In this document: one piece after another, positions 1 through 5,657 of the stretch
Layout of the letters: each line of letters opens with the position of its first letter
Numbering within the stretch: position 1 is the stretch's first letter
Assembly (NCBI GenBank): GCA_038215095.1
Contig: JBBQRG010000093.1
Coordinates: 1-10,305 of the forward strand
Direction of reading: 5' to 3'
DNA length: 10,305 bases
Source: DATACN01 sp038215095
Lineage (GTDB): Bacteria > Actinomycetota > Thermoleophilia > Solirubrobacterales > Thermoleophilaceae
The notes under the pieces: generated by a model
Seen by the model: only the letters and a program-made list of their open reading frames with translations
Database searches by the model: none
What the model was told of the DNA's origin: nothing
Position numbers and translations under genes: made by a program

Positions 1-7
1 TTACCGC

Positions 8-13
8 TAGCCT
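8..13 (+). promoter_or_regulatory. Probable -10 box of the SRP RNA gene
   Basis: TAGCCT fits the actinobacterial TANNNT -10 pattern. It ends five bases before position 19, where the terminal helix of the SRP RNA begins, so spacing to a start of transcription at about 19-20 is normal. The -35 region lies outside the window, so only half the promoter can be judged. The same TANNNT spacing recurs before three other starts in this window, which raises confidence slightly. Confidence 0.4.
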
Positions 14-18
14 GTGGC

Positions 19-295
19 GTGGACCGTGCTAGGCGGGGATTTAGCGGAGCCCTGAACCCGCAATCCGCTCTAGCGGGGCCGAATCCCCGTCCGAGGGGTT
101 GGGCCTTCGGGGTCAGTACGCCGGATCGAGGCGCTGACGGCCGGGTCCCGCGCGGTGAGCGACTGCGAACCAGGTCAGATCCGGGAGGAAGCAGCCTTAA
201 GCGGACCCGCTCATGCGCCGCGGACCAGCCTGGCTTGAGCCAAGAACCGGCGGGCACGCCCGGAGACCTGCTTCGACGACGGGTGCACGGTCCAC
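19..295 (+). ncRNA. ffs: Signal recognition particle RNA, large (Alu-containing) bacterial type
   Basis: This is the RNA scaffold of the signal recognition particle, which binds Ffh and delivers nascent membrane and secreted proteins to FtsY and SecYEG. The 5' part (about 27-105) closely follows the Bacillus scRNA Alu domain: GTGCTAGGCGGGG, then AATCCGCTCTAGC and GGGCCGAATCCCC. Domain IV, the Ffh-binding hairpin, lies at about 170-200, with the 3' side of its internal loop (GGAAGCAGCC) intact. Its apical tetraloop is GGGA (a GNRA loop) rather than the common GGAA, and the 5' side of the loop reads TCAGAT where TCAGGT is usual. The ends are set by an 11-bp perfect pairing of 19-29 with 285-295, followed by a short pyrimidine run (TTTCTTC), giving about 277 nt. 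It sits directly upstream of dnaX, a common position for ffs. The identification is firm; the ends are accurate to a few bases. Confidence 0.95.
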
Positions 296-304
296 TTTCT
301 TCAG

Positions 305-703
305 ATGGGTGACGAGCAGCGAAACCTCGAGCTGGCCTGGCATATGGGCGAGCTCTGGAACGCCGGCCGGTTCGAGGAGATGTTCGCGTTCTACGACGAG
401 GACATCGAGGCCATCACCGACCCGAGCTGGCCGGAGCCGTCCACGAAGGGCAAGGAGGCGTTCGTCCGCGGGCACGAGCTTTGGCGCGAGGCCTGGGGGA
501 GGATCGAGCTCGATCCGCAGCGCGTCGAGGCCAACGGCGACAAGGTCTTCGTGGAGGGCGCCTGGGACATGCGCGGCGCCAGCAGCGGGATCGGCGGCAG
601 CCTCCCGTTCGGGATGGTGCTGACCCTGCGCGACGGTCTAGTGGTGGTCCAGCAGTGGTTCATGGACCCGTCGGAAGCCCGTCGCGCGGCGGGGTTAGGA
701 TGA
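305..703 (+). CDS. SnoaL-like / NTF2-fold protein of unknown substrate
   Basis: A 132-residue protein with the layout of the SnoaL/ketosteroid-isomerase-like NTF2 fold: N-terminal helices (about 5-30, including NAGRFEEMFAFYDEDI, typical of the family), a short helix around KGKEAFVRGHELWREAW (residues 48-63), then beta strands (about 67-120) ending in LRDGLVVVQQWFMDPSEA. This fold forms a cone-shaped pocket used by isomerases, dehydratases, cyclases and non-catalytic ligand binders; the sequence does not say which, and most relatives are uncharacterised. The ATG is only 9 bases after the SRP RNA and has no Shine-Dalgarno sequence. It is still preferred, because starting at the next ATG (343) would remove the first helix. 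The stop overlaps the dnaX start as ATGA, so the two are probably co-transcribed and translationally coupled. A SnoaL gene between ffs and dnaX is not the usual arrangement. Confidence 0.85.
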   Translation: MGDEQRNLELAWHMGELWNAGRFEEMFAFYDEDIEAITDPSWPEPSTKGKEAFVRGHELWREAWGRIELDPQRVEANGDKVFVEGAWDMRGASSGIGGSLPFGMVLTLRDGLVVVQQWFMDPSEARRAAGLG

Positions 704-2415
704 GCCGTTCGATGCTCTCGCTCTACCGCCGCCACCGCCCCCGCAGCTTCGACGAGGTCGTGGGCCAGGAGCACATCGTGCGCACGCTGCGCAACGCGAT
801 CGAGCTCGGAAAGGTCCATCACGCCTACCTGTTCGTGGGCTCGCGCGGCACCGGCAAGACCTCGATGGCGAAGCTGCTCGCCTGCGCGCTGAACGCGCGC
901 GGCGGCGCCAGCGTCGACTTCGACCCCGAGGATCCGGCCTCGAAGGCCATCCTCGCCGGCACCTCGCTCGACGTGGTGGAGATGGATGCGGCGTCGAACA
1001 ACTCGGTCGACGACATCCGCGAGCTGCGCGAGAACGTCGCCCTCCAGCCGATGGAGGGCGGCAGCCGCGTGTACATCCTCGACGAGGCCCACATGCTTTC
1101 GACCGCGGCCTGGAACGCGTTCCTGAAGACGCTCGAGGAGCCGCCCCCGCACGTCGTCTTCGTGCTGGCCACCACCGAGGCGCACAAGGTGCCGGCCACG
1201 ATCGTGGACCGCTGCCACCGCGTCGACTTCCAGCGCCCCTCGCTGGAGCAGATCGCCAGCGTCCTGAAGCGTGTCTCCGTGCAGGACGACATCGCGCTGC
1301 CCGAGCCGGCGATCGGCATGATCGCCCGCGCGGCCACCGGCTCGTTCCGCGACGCGCTCGGCACGCTCGAGCAGCTCGTGACCTACGGCGGCAAGGAGGT
1401 CGAGCTCGACGACGTGCTCGACATCCTCGGGGTGGCGGACGCCGAGCTCGTGCTCGACACCGCCGAGGCGCTGGCGGACGGCGATCCCAAGGCGGCCCTG
1501 CTTGCGGTCCAGCGGCTGTCGGACTCGGGGCGCGACTTCACCCAGTTCATGCGCGACCTCTCCGCCCACCTTCGCCACCTGTTCGTGGTGCAGACGCTCG
1601 GCGAGGTGCCCGACTCGTTCTCGGTCACGGCCGAGCACACCGACCGCCTTGCGAATCAGGCCGAGCGCCTCTCGCAGGCCCAGATCGTGCGCACGATCGA
1701 GTTCCTGGCCGCGGGCATCGCGGCGGTGCGCGACGGCTCCGAGCCGCGCATCCAGCTCGAGCTCGCGCTGCTGAAAGCCACCCAGCCGCAGGCCGACCTC
1801 TCGCTGCAGGCCCTGATGTTCCGCATCGAACAGCTCGAGCGGCGGCTGGCCGGGGAAGGCTCGGCGGGGGAGTCCGCCCCCGCGGCCGAGGCCGGTCCGA
1901 CCGCCGGGGCGCCCCCGGCGGAACCGGCGCCCGAAGCTCGCGCGCCCGTCAGCCAGCCCGCCACCGTGGCCAGCGCGGGCGGAGGGCCCAGCGCGGCCGC
2001 GGCCCAGGCGGTCGCGCCCGAGCGCCACGAGGAGGAGCTGGAGGAGCCCACCACGGCGCCCGCGCCCGACCTCGAGCGCCTGCAGGCGCTGTGGCCCGCC
2101 GTGGCCGACGCGGTGCGCGAGCAGAACGCCATGGTGGGCGCGCTGCTCTCAGGGGCGCGGCCGATCGGGCTTGAGGGCGACCGCGTCACGGTCGCCTTCC
2201 CCGAGAACGCGGTTTTCATGAAGAAGAAGGCCGAGGGCTACCGCGAGCTGGTGCAGGGGGCCGTCCGCGGCCTGACGGGCCGCACGCTGGCGATCTCCTA
2301 CGAGCTGAGTGGAGAGGGCGCCACGACCGAGCCGGTAGTGCTCTCAGAGGAGGAGCTGATCGAGCGCCTGCGCGCGGAGCTGGGCGCCGAAGAGCTATTC
2401 GAGGACGGGGACTGA
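700..2415 (+). CDS. dnaX: DNA polymerase III subunit tau (clamp-loader ATPase)
   Basis: DnaX is the ATPase of the clamp loader that opens the beta sliding clamp and ties the replicase together. The 571-residue protein opens with LYRRHRPRSFDEVVGQEHI, diagnostic of DnaX. Walker A is GSRGTGKT (residues 47-54), Walker B is DEAH (128-131), sensor 1 is LATTEAHKVP, the arginine finger is in TIVDRC (SRC in most homologues), and sensor 2 is in GSFRDAL. Collar helices follow to about 385, then a Pro/Ala-rich linker (about 388-460) and a C-terminal tau domain (LWPAVADAVREQNAMVGALLSGARPI to the end). The zinc module normally made by Cys after LN and by CxxCxxC is gone: the segment reads LNARGGASVDFDPEDPASKAI. 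No A-rich slippery site is visible, so a frameshift-made gamma form is not predicted. The ATG at 700 overlaps the preceding stop; a 5' extension in frame is not homologous. It heads the cluster with ybaB and recR. Confidence 0.97.
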   Translation: MSRSMLSLYRRHRPRSFDEVVGQEHIVRTLRNAIELGKVHHAYLFVGSRGTGKTSMAKLLACALNARGGASVDFDPEDPASKAILAGTSLDVVEMDAASNNSVDDIRELRENVALQPMEGGSRVYILDEAHMLSTAAWNAFLKTLEEPPPHVVFVLATTEAHKVPATIVDRCHRVDFQRPSLEQIASVLKRVSVQDDIALPEPAIGMIARAATGSFRDALGTLEQLVTYGGKEVELDDVLDILGVADAELVLDTAEALADGDPKAALLAVQRLSDSGRDFTQFMRDLSAHLRHLFVVQTLGEVPDSFSVTAEHTDRLANQAERLSQAQIVRTIEFLAAGIAAVRDGSEPRIQLELALLKATQPQADLSLQALMFRIEQLERRLAGEGSAGESAPAAEAGPTAGAPPAEPAPEARAPVSQPATVASAGGGPSAAAAQAVAPERHEEELEEPTTAPAPDLERLQALWPAVADAVREQNAMVGALLSGARPIGLEGDRVTVAFPENAVFMKKKAEGYRELVQGAVRGLTGRTLAISYELSGEGATTEPVVLSEEELIERLRAELGAEELFEDGD

Positions 2416-2416
2416 G

Positions 2417-2761
2417 ATGCCGAAGCAGCCGGACATGAACGCGATGATGCGCCAGGTGCAGCAGATGCAGGCCGAGATGCTGAAGGCGCAGGAGCAGCTG
2501 AAGCACGAGACCGTCGAGGCCAGCGCGGGCGGCGGCATGGTCACCGTGAAGATGAGCGGCGAGCTCGAGCTGCAGGAGATCAAGATCGACCCGGGCGCGG
2601 TGGACCCCGAGGACGTCGAGCTGCTCCAGGACATGGTGCAGGCGGCGGTCAACGAGGCGGTGCGCGCCGCTCAGGAGCTGGCCGCCTCGAAGATGGGCGC
2701 CGCCACAGGCGGTCTCGGAGGCCAGGGCGGTCTCGGCGGCCTGGGCCTGCCGGGCTTCTAG
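2417..2761 (+). CDS. ybaB: YbaB/EbfC family nucleoid-associated protein
   Basis: A 114-residue DNA-binding protein of the YbaB/EbfC family, which forms dimers and binds DNA as a minor nucleoid organiser; its exact role is unsettled even in model bacteria. The family pattern is clear: an N-terminal coiled helix rich in Met and Gln (MNAMMRQVQQMQAEMLKAQE), the core strand pair GMVTVKMSGELELQEIKIDP (about residues 41-60), then the helix DVELLQDMVQAAVNEAVRAAQEL. The tail is a Gly/Leu-rich low-complexity stretch (GGLGGQGGLGGLGLPGF), presumably disordered, as in many actinobacterial homologues. The ATG lies one base after the dnaX stop with a purine-rich GGACGGGG just upstream. Its place between dnaX and recR is highly conserved in bacteria and supports the call. 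Confidence 0.96.
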   Translation: MPKQPDMNAMMRQVQQMQAEMLKAQEQLKHETVEASAGGGMVTVKMSGELELQEIKIDPGAVDPEDVELLQDMVQAAVNEAVRAAQELAASKMGAATGGLGGQGGLGGLGLPGF

Positions 2762-2764
2762 GAC

Positions 2765-3364
2765 TTGTTCGCCCCGCCGGTCAACCGCCTGATCACAGAG
2801 CTCGCGCGGCTGCCAGGGATCGGGCAGCGCACGGCGCAGCGGCTGGCATTCCACATCCTCAGCACGAGCGACGAGGAGGCGCTGCCGCTGGCCGAGGCCA
2901 TCCGCGAGGTCAAGGCCACGGTCGGGCAGTGCGAGGTCTGCTTCAACCTCGCCACCGAGCCCACCTGCCGGATCTGCCAGGACGAGCGGCGCGAGGCCAA
3001 CGTGATCTGCGTGGTCGAGCAGCCCGGCGACGTGATCCCGCTCGAGCGCACCAACGAGTTCCACGGCCGCTACCACGTGCTGGGCGGCGCGCTGTCGCCC
3101 ATCGACGGGGTGGACCCCGAGGACCTGCACATCACGGAGCTGCTCTCGCGCGTGTCCGGCAACGGCGTGCGCGAGGTCGTGATCGCCACCAACGCCACCA
3201 CGACGGGCGAGGCCACCGCGCTGTACCTGGCCGACTCGCTGCGCGAGCGCTCGCCCGAGGTCGCGGTCACGCGGCTCGCCAGCGGCCTGCCGGTGGGCTC
3301 GGACCTCGAGTACGCCGACGAGATCACGCTGGGCAAGGCCTTCCGCGGCCGCCAGGCGCTGTAG
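2765..3364 (+). CDS. recR: Recombination mediator protein RecR
   Basis: RecR works with RecF and RecO to load RecA onto SSB-coated gaps. The 199 residues match the usual length. In order: an N-terminal helix-hairpin-helix (LARLPGIGQRTAQRLAFHIL, about residues 13-32), a four-cysteine zinc finger (Cys56, 59, 68, 71 in CEVC...CRIC), and a Toprim domain starting at VICVVEQPGDV (Glu85 is the conserved acidic residue) and continuing through FHGRYHVLGGALSPIDGVDPEDL. The C-terminal part (VTRLASGLPVGSDLEYADEITLGKAFRGRQ) is the family's typical ending. The start is TTG at 2765, three bases after the ybaB stop; it gives an N-terminus of the normal length and there is no better in-frame start. It is very likely the last gene of the ffs-dnaX-ybaB-recR unit, although no clear terminator hairpin follows. 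Confidence 0.97.
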   Translation: MFAPPVNRLITELARLPGIGQRTAQRLAFHILSTSDEEALPLAEAIREVKATVGQCEVCFNLATEPTCRICQDERREANVICVVEQPGDVIPLERTNEFHGRYHVLGGALSPIDGVDPEDLHITELLSRVSGNGVREVVIATNATTTGEATALYLADSLRERSPEVAVTRLASGLPVGSDLEYADEITLGKAFRGRQAL

Positions 3365-3410
3365 CCACTGACTAGCCCAATAGCTTCGTCGGACCACCCC
3401 GAACGTCGCC

Positions 3411-3431
3411 ATTGCTTCACGTGGAAGCGAT
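3411..3431. promoter_or_regulatory. Dyad-symmetric element, parS-like or operator (candidate)
   Basis: ATTGCTTC and GAAGCGAT flank ACGTG, pairing at seven of eight positions around a CACGTG core. The central part matches the bacterial parS consensus TGTTTCACGTGAAACA at 12 of 16 positions, but breaks at bases usually invariant in working parS sites. It lies in the gap between recR and the next gene, about 100 bases ahead of that gene's likely start. It could be an operator for that gene, a decayed parS, or chance. Confidence 0.3.
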
Positions 3432-3474
3432 AGTCCCGAGCGGCCGGGCGCGTAGGCTCGAGCCGTGTTTGTGT

Positions 3475-3504
3475 TTGCCGAGGGCACAGCCGCCGTCCTA
3501 TGAG
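3475..3504 (+). promoter_or_regulatory. Possible promoter of the ICMT-family gene
   Basis: TTGCCG (3475-3480) and TATGAG (3499-3504) are separated by 18 bases; each matches 4 of 6 consensus positions of a housekeeping sigma promoter. Transcription would begin near 3511, leaving a leader of about 24 bases before the GTG at 3535. The region is more AT-rich than its surroundings. This is a pattern match only. Confidence 0.25.
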
Positions 3505-3534
3505 ACTGTAGGCGCAGAGCGACTGAAGCCCAAC

Positions 3535-4095
3535 GTGCCGGCCAACCTGTTGCTCTCTCTGACGCTCGCCGGCTGGGTCCTGCTCGAGCTGGGTGTGCGG
3601 GTCCGCGAGAGCGTGCAGGGCCGGGGGCGTACCGGCCACGACCGCTTCACGCGGGTACTGATCGGCACCACGCTCGGGGCGACGATCGCCCTGGCTGTGA
3701 GCGCGTCGCACACGCAGACCCTGCGGATTTCCGACCCCGGCCGGGCGGCTGGCTTGGCTGTCATGTGGCTGGGGCTGGTCATTCGCGTCTGGGCGATCGC
3801 CACACTCGGAAATGCGTTCCGCACGACCGTCGAGGTCGACCCCGGCCAGGCGGTCGTCTCCACCGGCCCCTATCGGCGAATCCGCCATCCCTCCTACACC
3901 GGTCTGCTCCTGGTCGTCGTCGGTTTCGGCCTGGCCCTCGGGAACTGGCGCTCGCTGGCGATCTCTGCACTGTTGCCGTTGCCGGCGCTGCTGCTACGCA
4001 TCAAGGTCGAGGAGGCTGAGCTGACCCGCGTGCTCGGCGACACCTACCGCAGCTACCAGCGGCAGACCAAGCGCCTGATTCCCGGCCTCTGGTGA
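3535..4095 (+). CDS. ICMT/PEMT-family integral membrane methyltransferase
   Basis: A membrane protein of about 186 residues in the isoprenylcysteine carboxyl methyltransferase / phospholipid methyltransferase superfamily. Hydrophobic segments lie at about 3-20, 41-57, 70-91 and 122-155. The family signature is plain: VVSTGPYRRIRHPSYTG (about 107-123), with the Arg-His-Pro that contributes to the S-adenosylmethionine site, and the ending VEEAELTRVLGDTYRSYQRQTKRLIPGLW, with the Glu-Glu and Tyr-x-x-Tyr pattern. The methyl acceptor cannot be read from sequence; bacterial members act on lipids, small thiols or unknown substrates. The reading frame is open back to 3412, but those residues (RARRLEPCLCLPRAQPPSYET) look non-coding and overlap a dyad, so GTG 3535 just before the first membrane helix is preferred. 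No strong Shine-Dalgarno is seen. It stands alone on the plus strand and converges on the GH3 gene. Confidence 0.8.
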   Translation: MPANLLLSLTLAGWVLLELGVRVRESVQGRGRTGHDRFTRVLIGTTLGATIALAVSASHTQTLRISDPGRAAGLAVMWLGLVIRVWAIATLGNAFRTTVEVDPGQAVVSTGPYRRIRHPSYTGLLLVVVGFGLALGNWRSLAISALLPLPALLLRIKVEEAELTRVLGDTYRSYQRQTKRLIPGLW

Positions 4096-4133
4096 TCGGG
4101 ATTGCGCCCGCCTTCGCGCACAGCTCCATCGCT

Positions 4134-4230
4134 GCGCGCGAAAAGCGGATGCCGGCGGGACCGCACGATCGCGAACGTCCATTTCGTACCGCTATAGGGG
4201 TACAAACGGGACGTTCACCGCTTCGCGCGC
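4134..4230. repeat. Large imperfect inverted repeat in the convergent intergenic gap
   Basis: The core, 4173-4216, is a 44-bp dyad centred on CTATAG with 18 of 22 possible pairs: GAACGTCC at the left end pairs with GGACGTTC at the right, and GTACC with GGTAC nearer the centre. An outer stem adds GCGCGCGAA plus GCGG (4134-4148, with a two-A bulge) pairing with CCGC plus TTCGCGCGC (4218-4230). A 24-base unpaired stretch lies only on the left side. No T-run follows on either strand, so it is not a textbook terminator. Its position between two converging genes would suit a bidirectional transcription stop; it could also be a REP- or MITE-like repeat or a protein-binding site. The rest of the 4096-4393 gap has a small GGGGT/ACCCC stem (4283-4301) and no convincing gene. 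Confidence 0.6.
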
Positions 4231-4320
4231 GAGAAGGATCGTTACGTCATTCGATCTACGAGAAGTGTCCAGGCGAGCTCGAGGGGTGCCAGATTGACCC
4301 CAAGCTGACGCAAGGTATGA

Positions 4321-4330
4321 GGGGGGGGGG
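4321..4330 (+). repeat. Homopolymer run of ten G
   Basis: An uninterrupted G10 tract lies in the gap between the converging ICMT-family and GH3 genes. It is flanked by GGTATG on the left and GTATGG on the right, which looks like a short duplication around the run. Such tracts are prone to slippage, and also to sequencing error. It is outside any gene and at the 3' side of both neighbours, so phase variation of expression is unlikely. Confidence 0.6.
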
Positions 4331-4393
4331 TATGGCTCCCCTGGCGATCTGCTCTTAGTCCTGCGTGGAGCCTCGCCCCGGCTACCCCCTGCT

Positions 4394-5632
4394 CTAGCGA
4401 ATCAACCGGTAGTTCCGCTTCGCCTCGAGGATGCGCAGCACCGCCTCGTCGAGGCGGCCGCGGCTGATCTGGCCGCGGCGCACGGCTCGCAGGACCTCTA
4501 CGTAGGCGGCGCGCTGGTCGCCGGCCGTGCCGGAGATGTAGACCATGTCGGCGCCCGCCTGAACCGCCTTCACCGCGGCTTCGGGCAGCGACGCGAAGGA
4601 GGCAATCGGCGGGTCGGCCAGGTCGTCGGTGATTGCCACGCCCTTGAAGCCGAGCTTGCCGCGCAGCAGGCCGATGACCTTGCGCGACAGCGAGCCCGGC
4701 AGCGTGAAGTTGTCCATCGAGTAGACGGCGTGGCTGAGCGTGATGGCCGGCGCGCCGGCGCGGATCGCCGCGCGGAACGGGAGCAGGTCGCGCCCCTCGA
4801 GCTCGCTCTCCGTCTGGCCGACCGTGGCCGGGCCCTCGTCGGTGGACACGTCGGCTGAGCCGAGTCCGGGGAAGTGGCCCGGCGACGCGAAGATGAAGCC
4901 GCGCCGGTAGGCGCGGGTGATCGCGTCGGCGAAGCCCGCCACCTGGCGCGGCTCGTCGGAGAAGACCCGGTCGCCGAGGGCCGGCTCGTCCTGCACGCCC
5001 ACGTCGATCGACGGGCCCAGCACCCCGGTCACGTTGAGGCCACGGAGCGCGGAGGCGGCCTGGGCCGCCTGCGCGCCGCCCTCGCGGCTCGAGGTGAGAT
5101 CGGCCGGGGCGCTGGCCGGCGGCAGGTCGGGGAACGAGTTGTTGGCGCCGCCTTCCTGCGAGGCCATCACGAGGGGCGGCACGCGGTGCGCCTTGCGGGA
5201 CACCACGACCGCCTCGCCCGCCAGCTGCCCGAGCAGCCCGGGGGTTGAGTAGTTGGAGCGGCCGATCACGATGCCGCCCAGGTCGAGGCGGCGCAGCTGC
5301 TGGAACACGTCCGCGGTCAGGTCGGTGCCCTTGAAGCCGTACAGGAAGAGCTGGGCCACCTTGCGGTCCACCGGCAGGCGGCGGGCCAGGTCCTGCACGC
5401 TGCGGGCCACGTTGGGCAGCGCGCGGGTGCGTCGCTCGGGCACCGCCGCCGGGGGCACGATCCGCGACAGGAACGACACGCGCTGGCGCGGCTGGCCGCC
5501 ACTGGCCTCGGGCACGCGCGCCTGCTTGTGGCCGCCGCCGGCGAGCACGGCAACGGCAACTCCCGCCACCAGCGCCACGACCGCGAGCAGCGCCACCAGG
5601 CGCCGGCGACCGTAGCTGCTCAGGCGGCCCAC
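4394..5632 (-). CDS. Membrane-anchored glycoside hydrolase family 3 (NagZ-like) protein, degenerate active site
   Basis: A 412-residue protein with a basic N-terminus (VGRLSSYGRRR), one transmembrane segment (about 12-32) and no lipobox cysteine, so an anchored domain facing outward. The rest is a GH3 beta-N-acetylglucosaminidase-like barrel: LARRLPVDRKVAQLFLYGF, LDLGGIVIGRSN, SQEGG, GDRVFSDEP, HFPGLG (His253), LLPFRAAIRAGAPAITLSH and GVAITDDL (Asp336, the predicted nucleophile). Several NagZ hallmarks differ: the usual DQEGGR is SQEGGA, KHFPGHG is GHFPGLG, and the following Asp-x-His dyad that acts as general acid is not retained (SADVSTD). Catalysis by the standard NagZ mechanism is therefore doubtful; altered specificity or a non-catalytic wall-binding role is possible. 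GTG 5632 is chosen because a -10-like TAGCTT lies seven bases upstream; ATG 5659 would add nine residues and overlap the lysC start. It is divergent from lysC. Confidence 0.85.
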   Translation of the reverse strand: MGRLSSYGRRRLVALLAVVALVAGVAVAVLAGGGHKQARVPEASGGQPRQRVSFLSRIVPPAAVPERRTRALPNVARSVQDLARRLPVDRKVAQLFLYGFKGTDLTADVFQQLRRLDLGGIVIGRSNYSTPGLLGQLAGEAVVVSRKAHRVPPLVMASQEGGANNSFPDLPPASAPADLTSSREGGAQAAQAASALRGLNVTGVLGPSIDVGVQDEPALGDRVFSDEPRQVAGFADAITRAYRRGFIFASPGHFPGLGSADVSTDEGPATVGQTESELEGRDLLPFRAAIRAGAPAITLSHAVYSMDNFTLPGSLSRKVIGLLRGKLGFKGVAITDDLADPPIASFASLPEAAVKAVQAGADMVYISGTAGDQRAAYVEVLRAVRRGQISRGRLDEAVLRILEAKRNYRLIR

Positions 5633-5639
5633 CTTCAGA

Positions 5640-5649
5640 AAGCTATCTT
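5640..5649. promoter_or_regulatory. Interlocked divergent -10 boxes between the GH3 gene and lysC
   Basis: The ten bases AAGCTATCTT read as TATCTT on the plus strand (5644-5649), eight bases before the lysC ATG, and as TAGCTT on the minus strand (5645-5640), seven bases before the GTG of the GH3 gene. Both fit TANNNT with a spacing that would give leaderless transcripts. The two hexamers share the central TA step. No good -35 hexamer is seen for either. The whole divergent spacer is only 25 bases, so promoters must lie here or inside the genes. Confidence 0.4.
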
Positions 5650-5657
5650 TGAACGCC

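Noticed and set aside
391..2028. Long minus-strand open frame (545 codons) opposite the SnoaL gene and dnaX
   Set aside because: It is the antisense frame of a high-GC coding region; the translation is Arg/Gly/Leu-rich with no recognisable domain, while the plus strand encodes clear DnaX.
2210..2235. Possible dnaX frameshift site at AAGAAGAAG
   Set aside because: It lacks the A-run heptamer needed for slippage and lies near the end of the tau domain, not after the ATPase core.
2216..3487. Minus-strand open frame of 423 codons opposite dnaX end, ybaB and recR
   Set aside because: Shadow of the plus-strand genes; low-complexity translation without motifs.
3412..3534. Longer start for the ICMT-family protein at TTG 3412
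   Set aside because: The added 41 residues are not membrane-like or family-like, begin inside a dyad, and contain the putative promoter.
4092..4358. Plus-strand 88-codon open frame after the ICMT-family gene
   Set aside because: It runs through the large inverted repeat and ends past the G10 tract; no homology-like pattern and no ribosome site.
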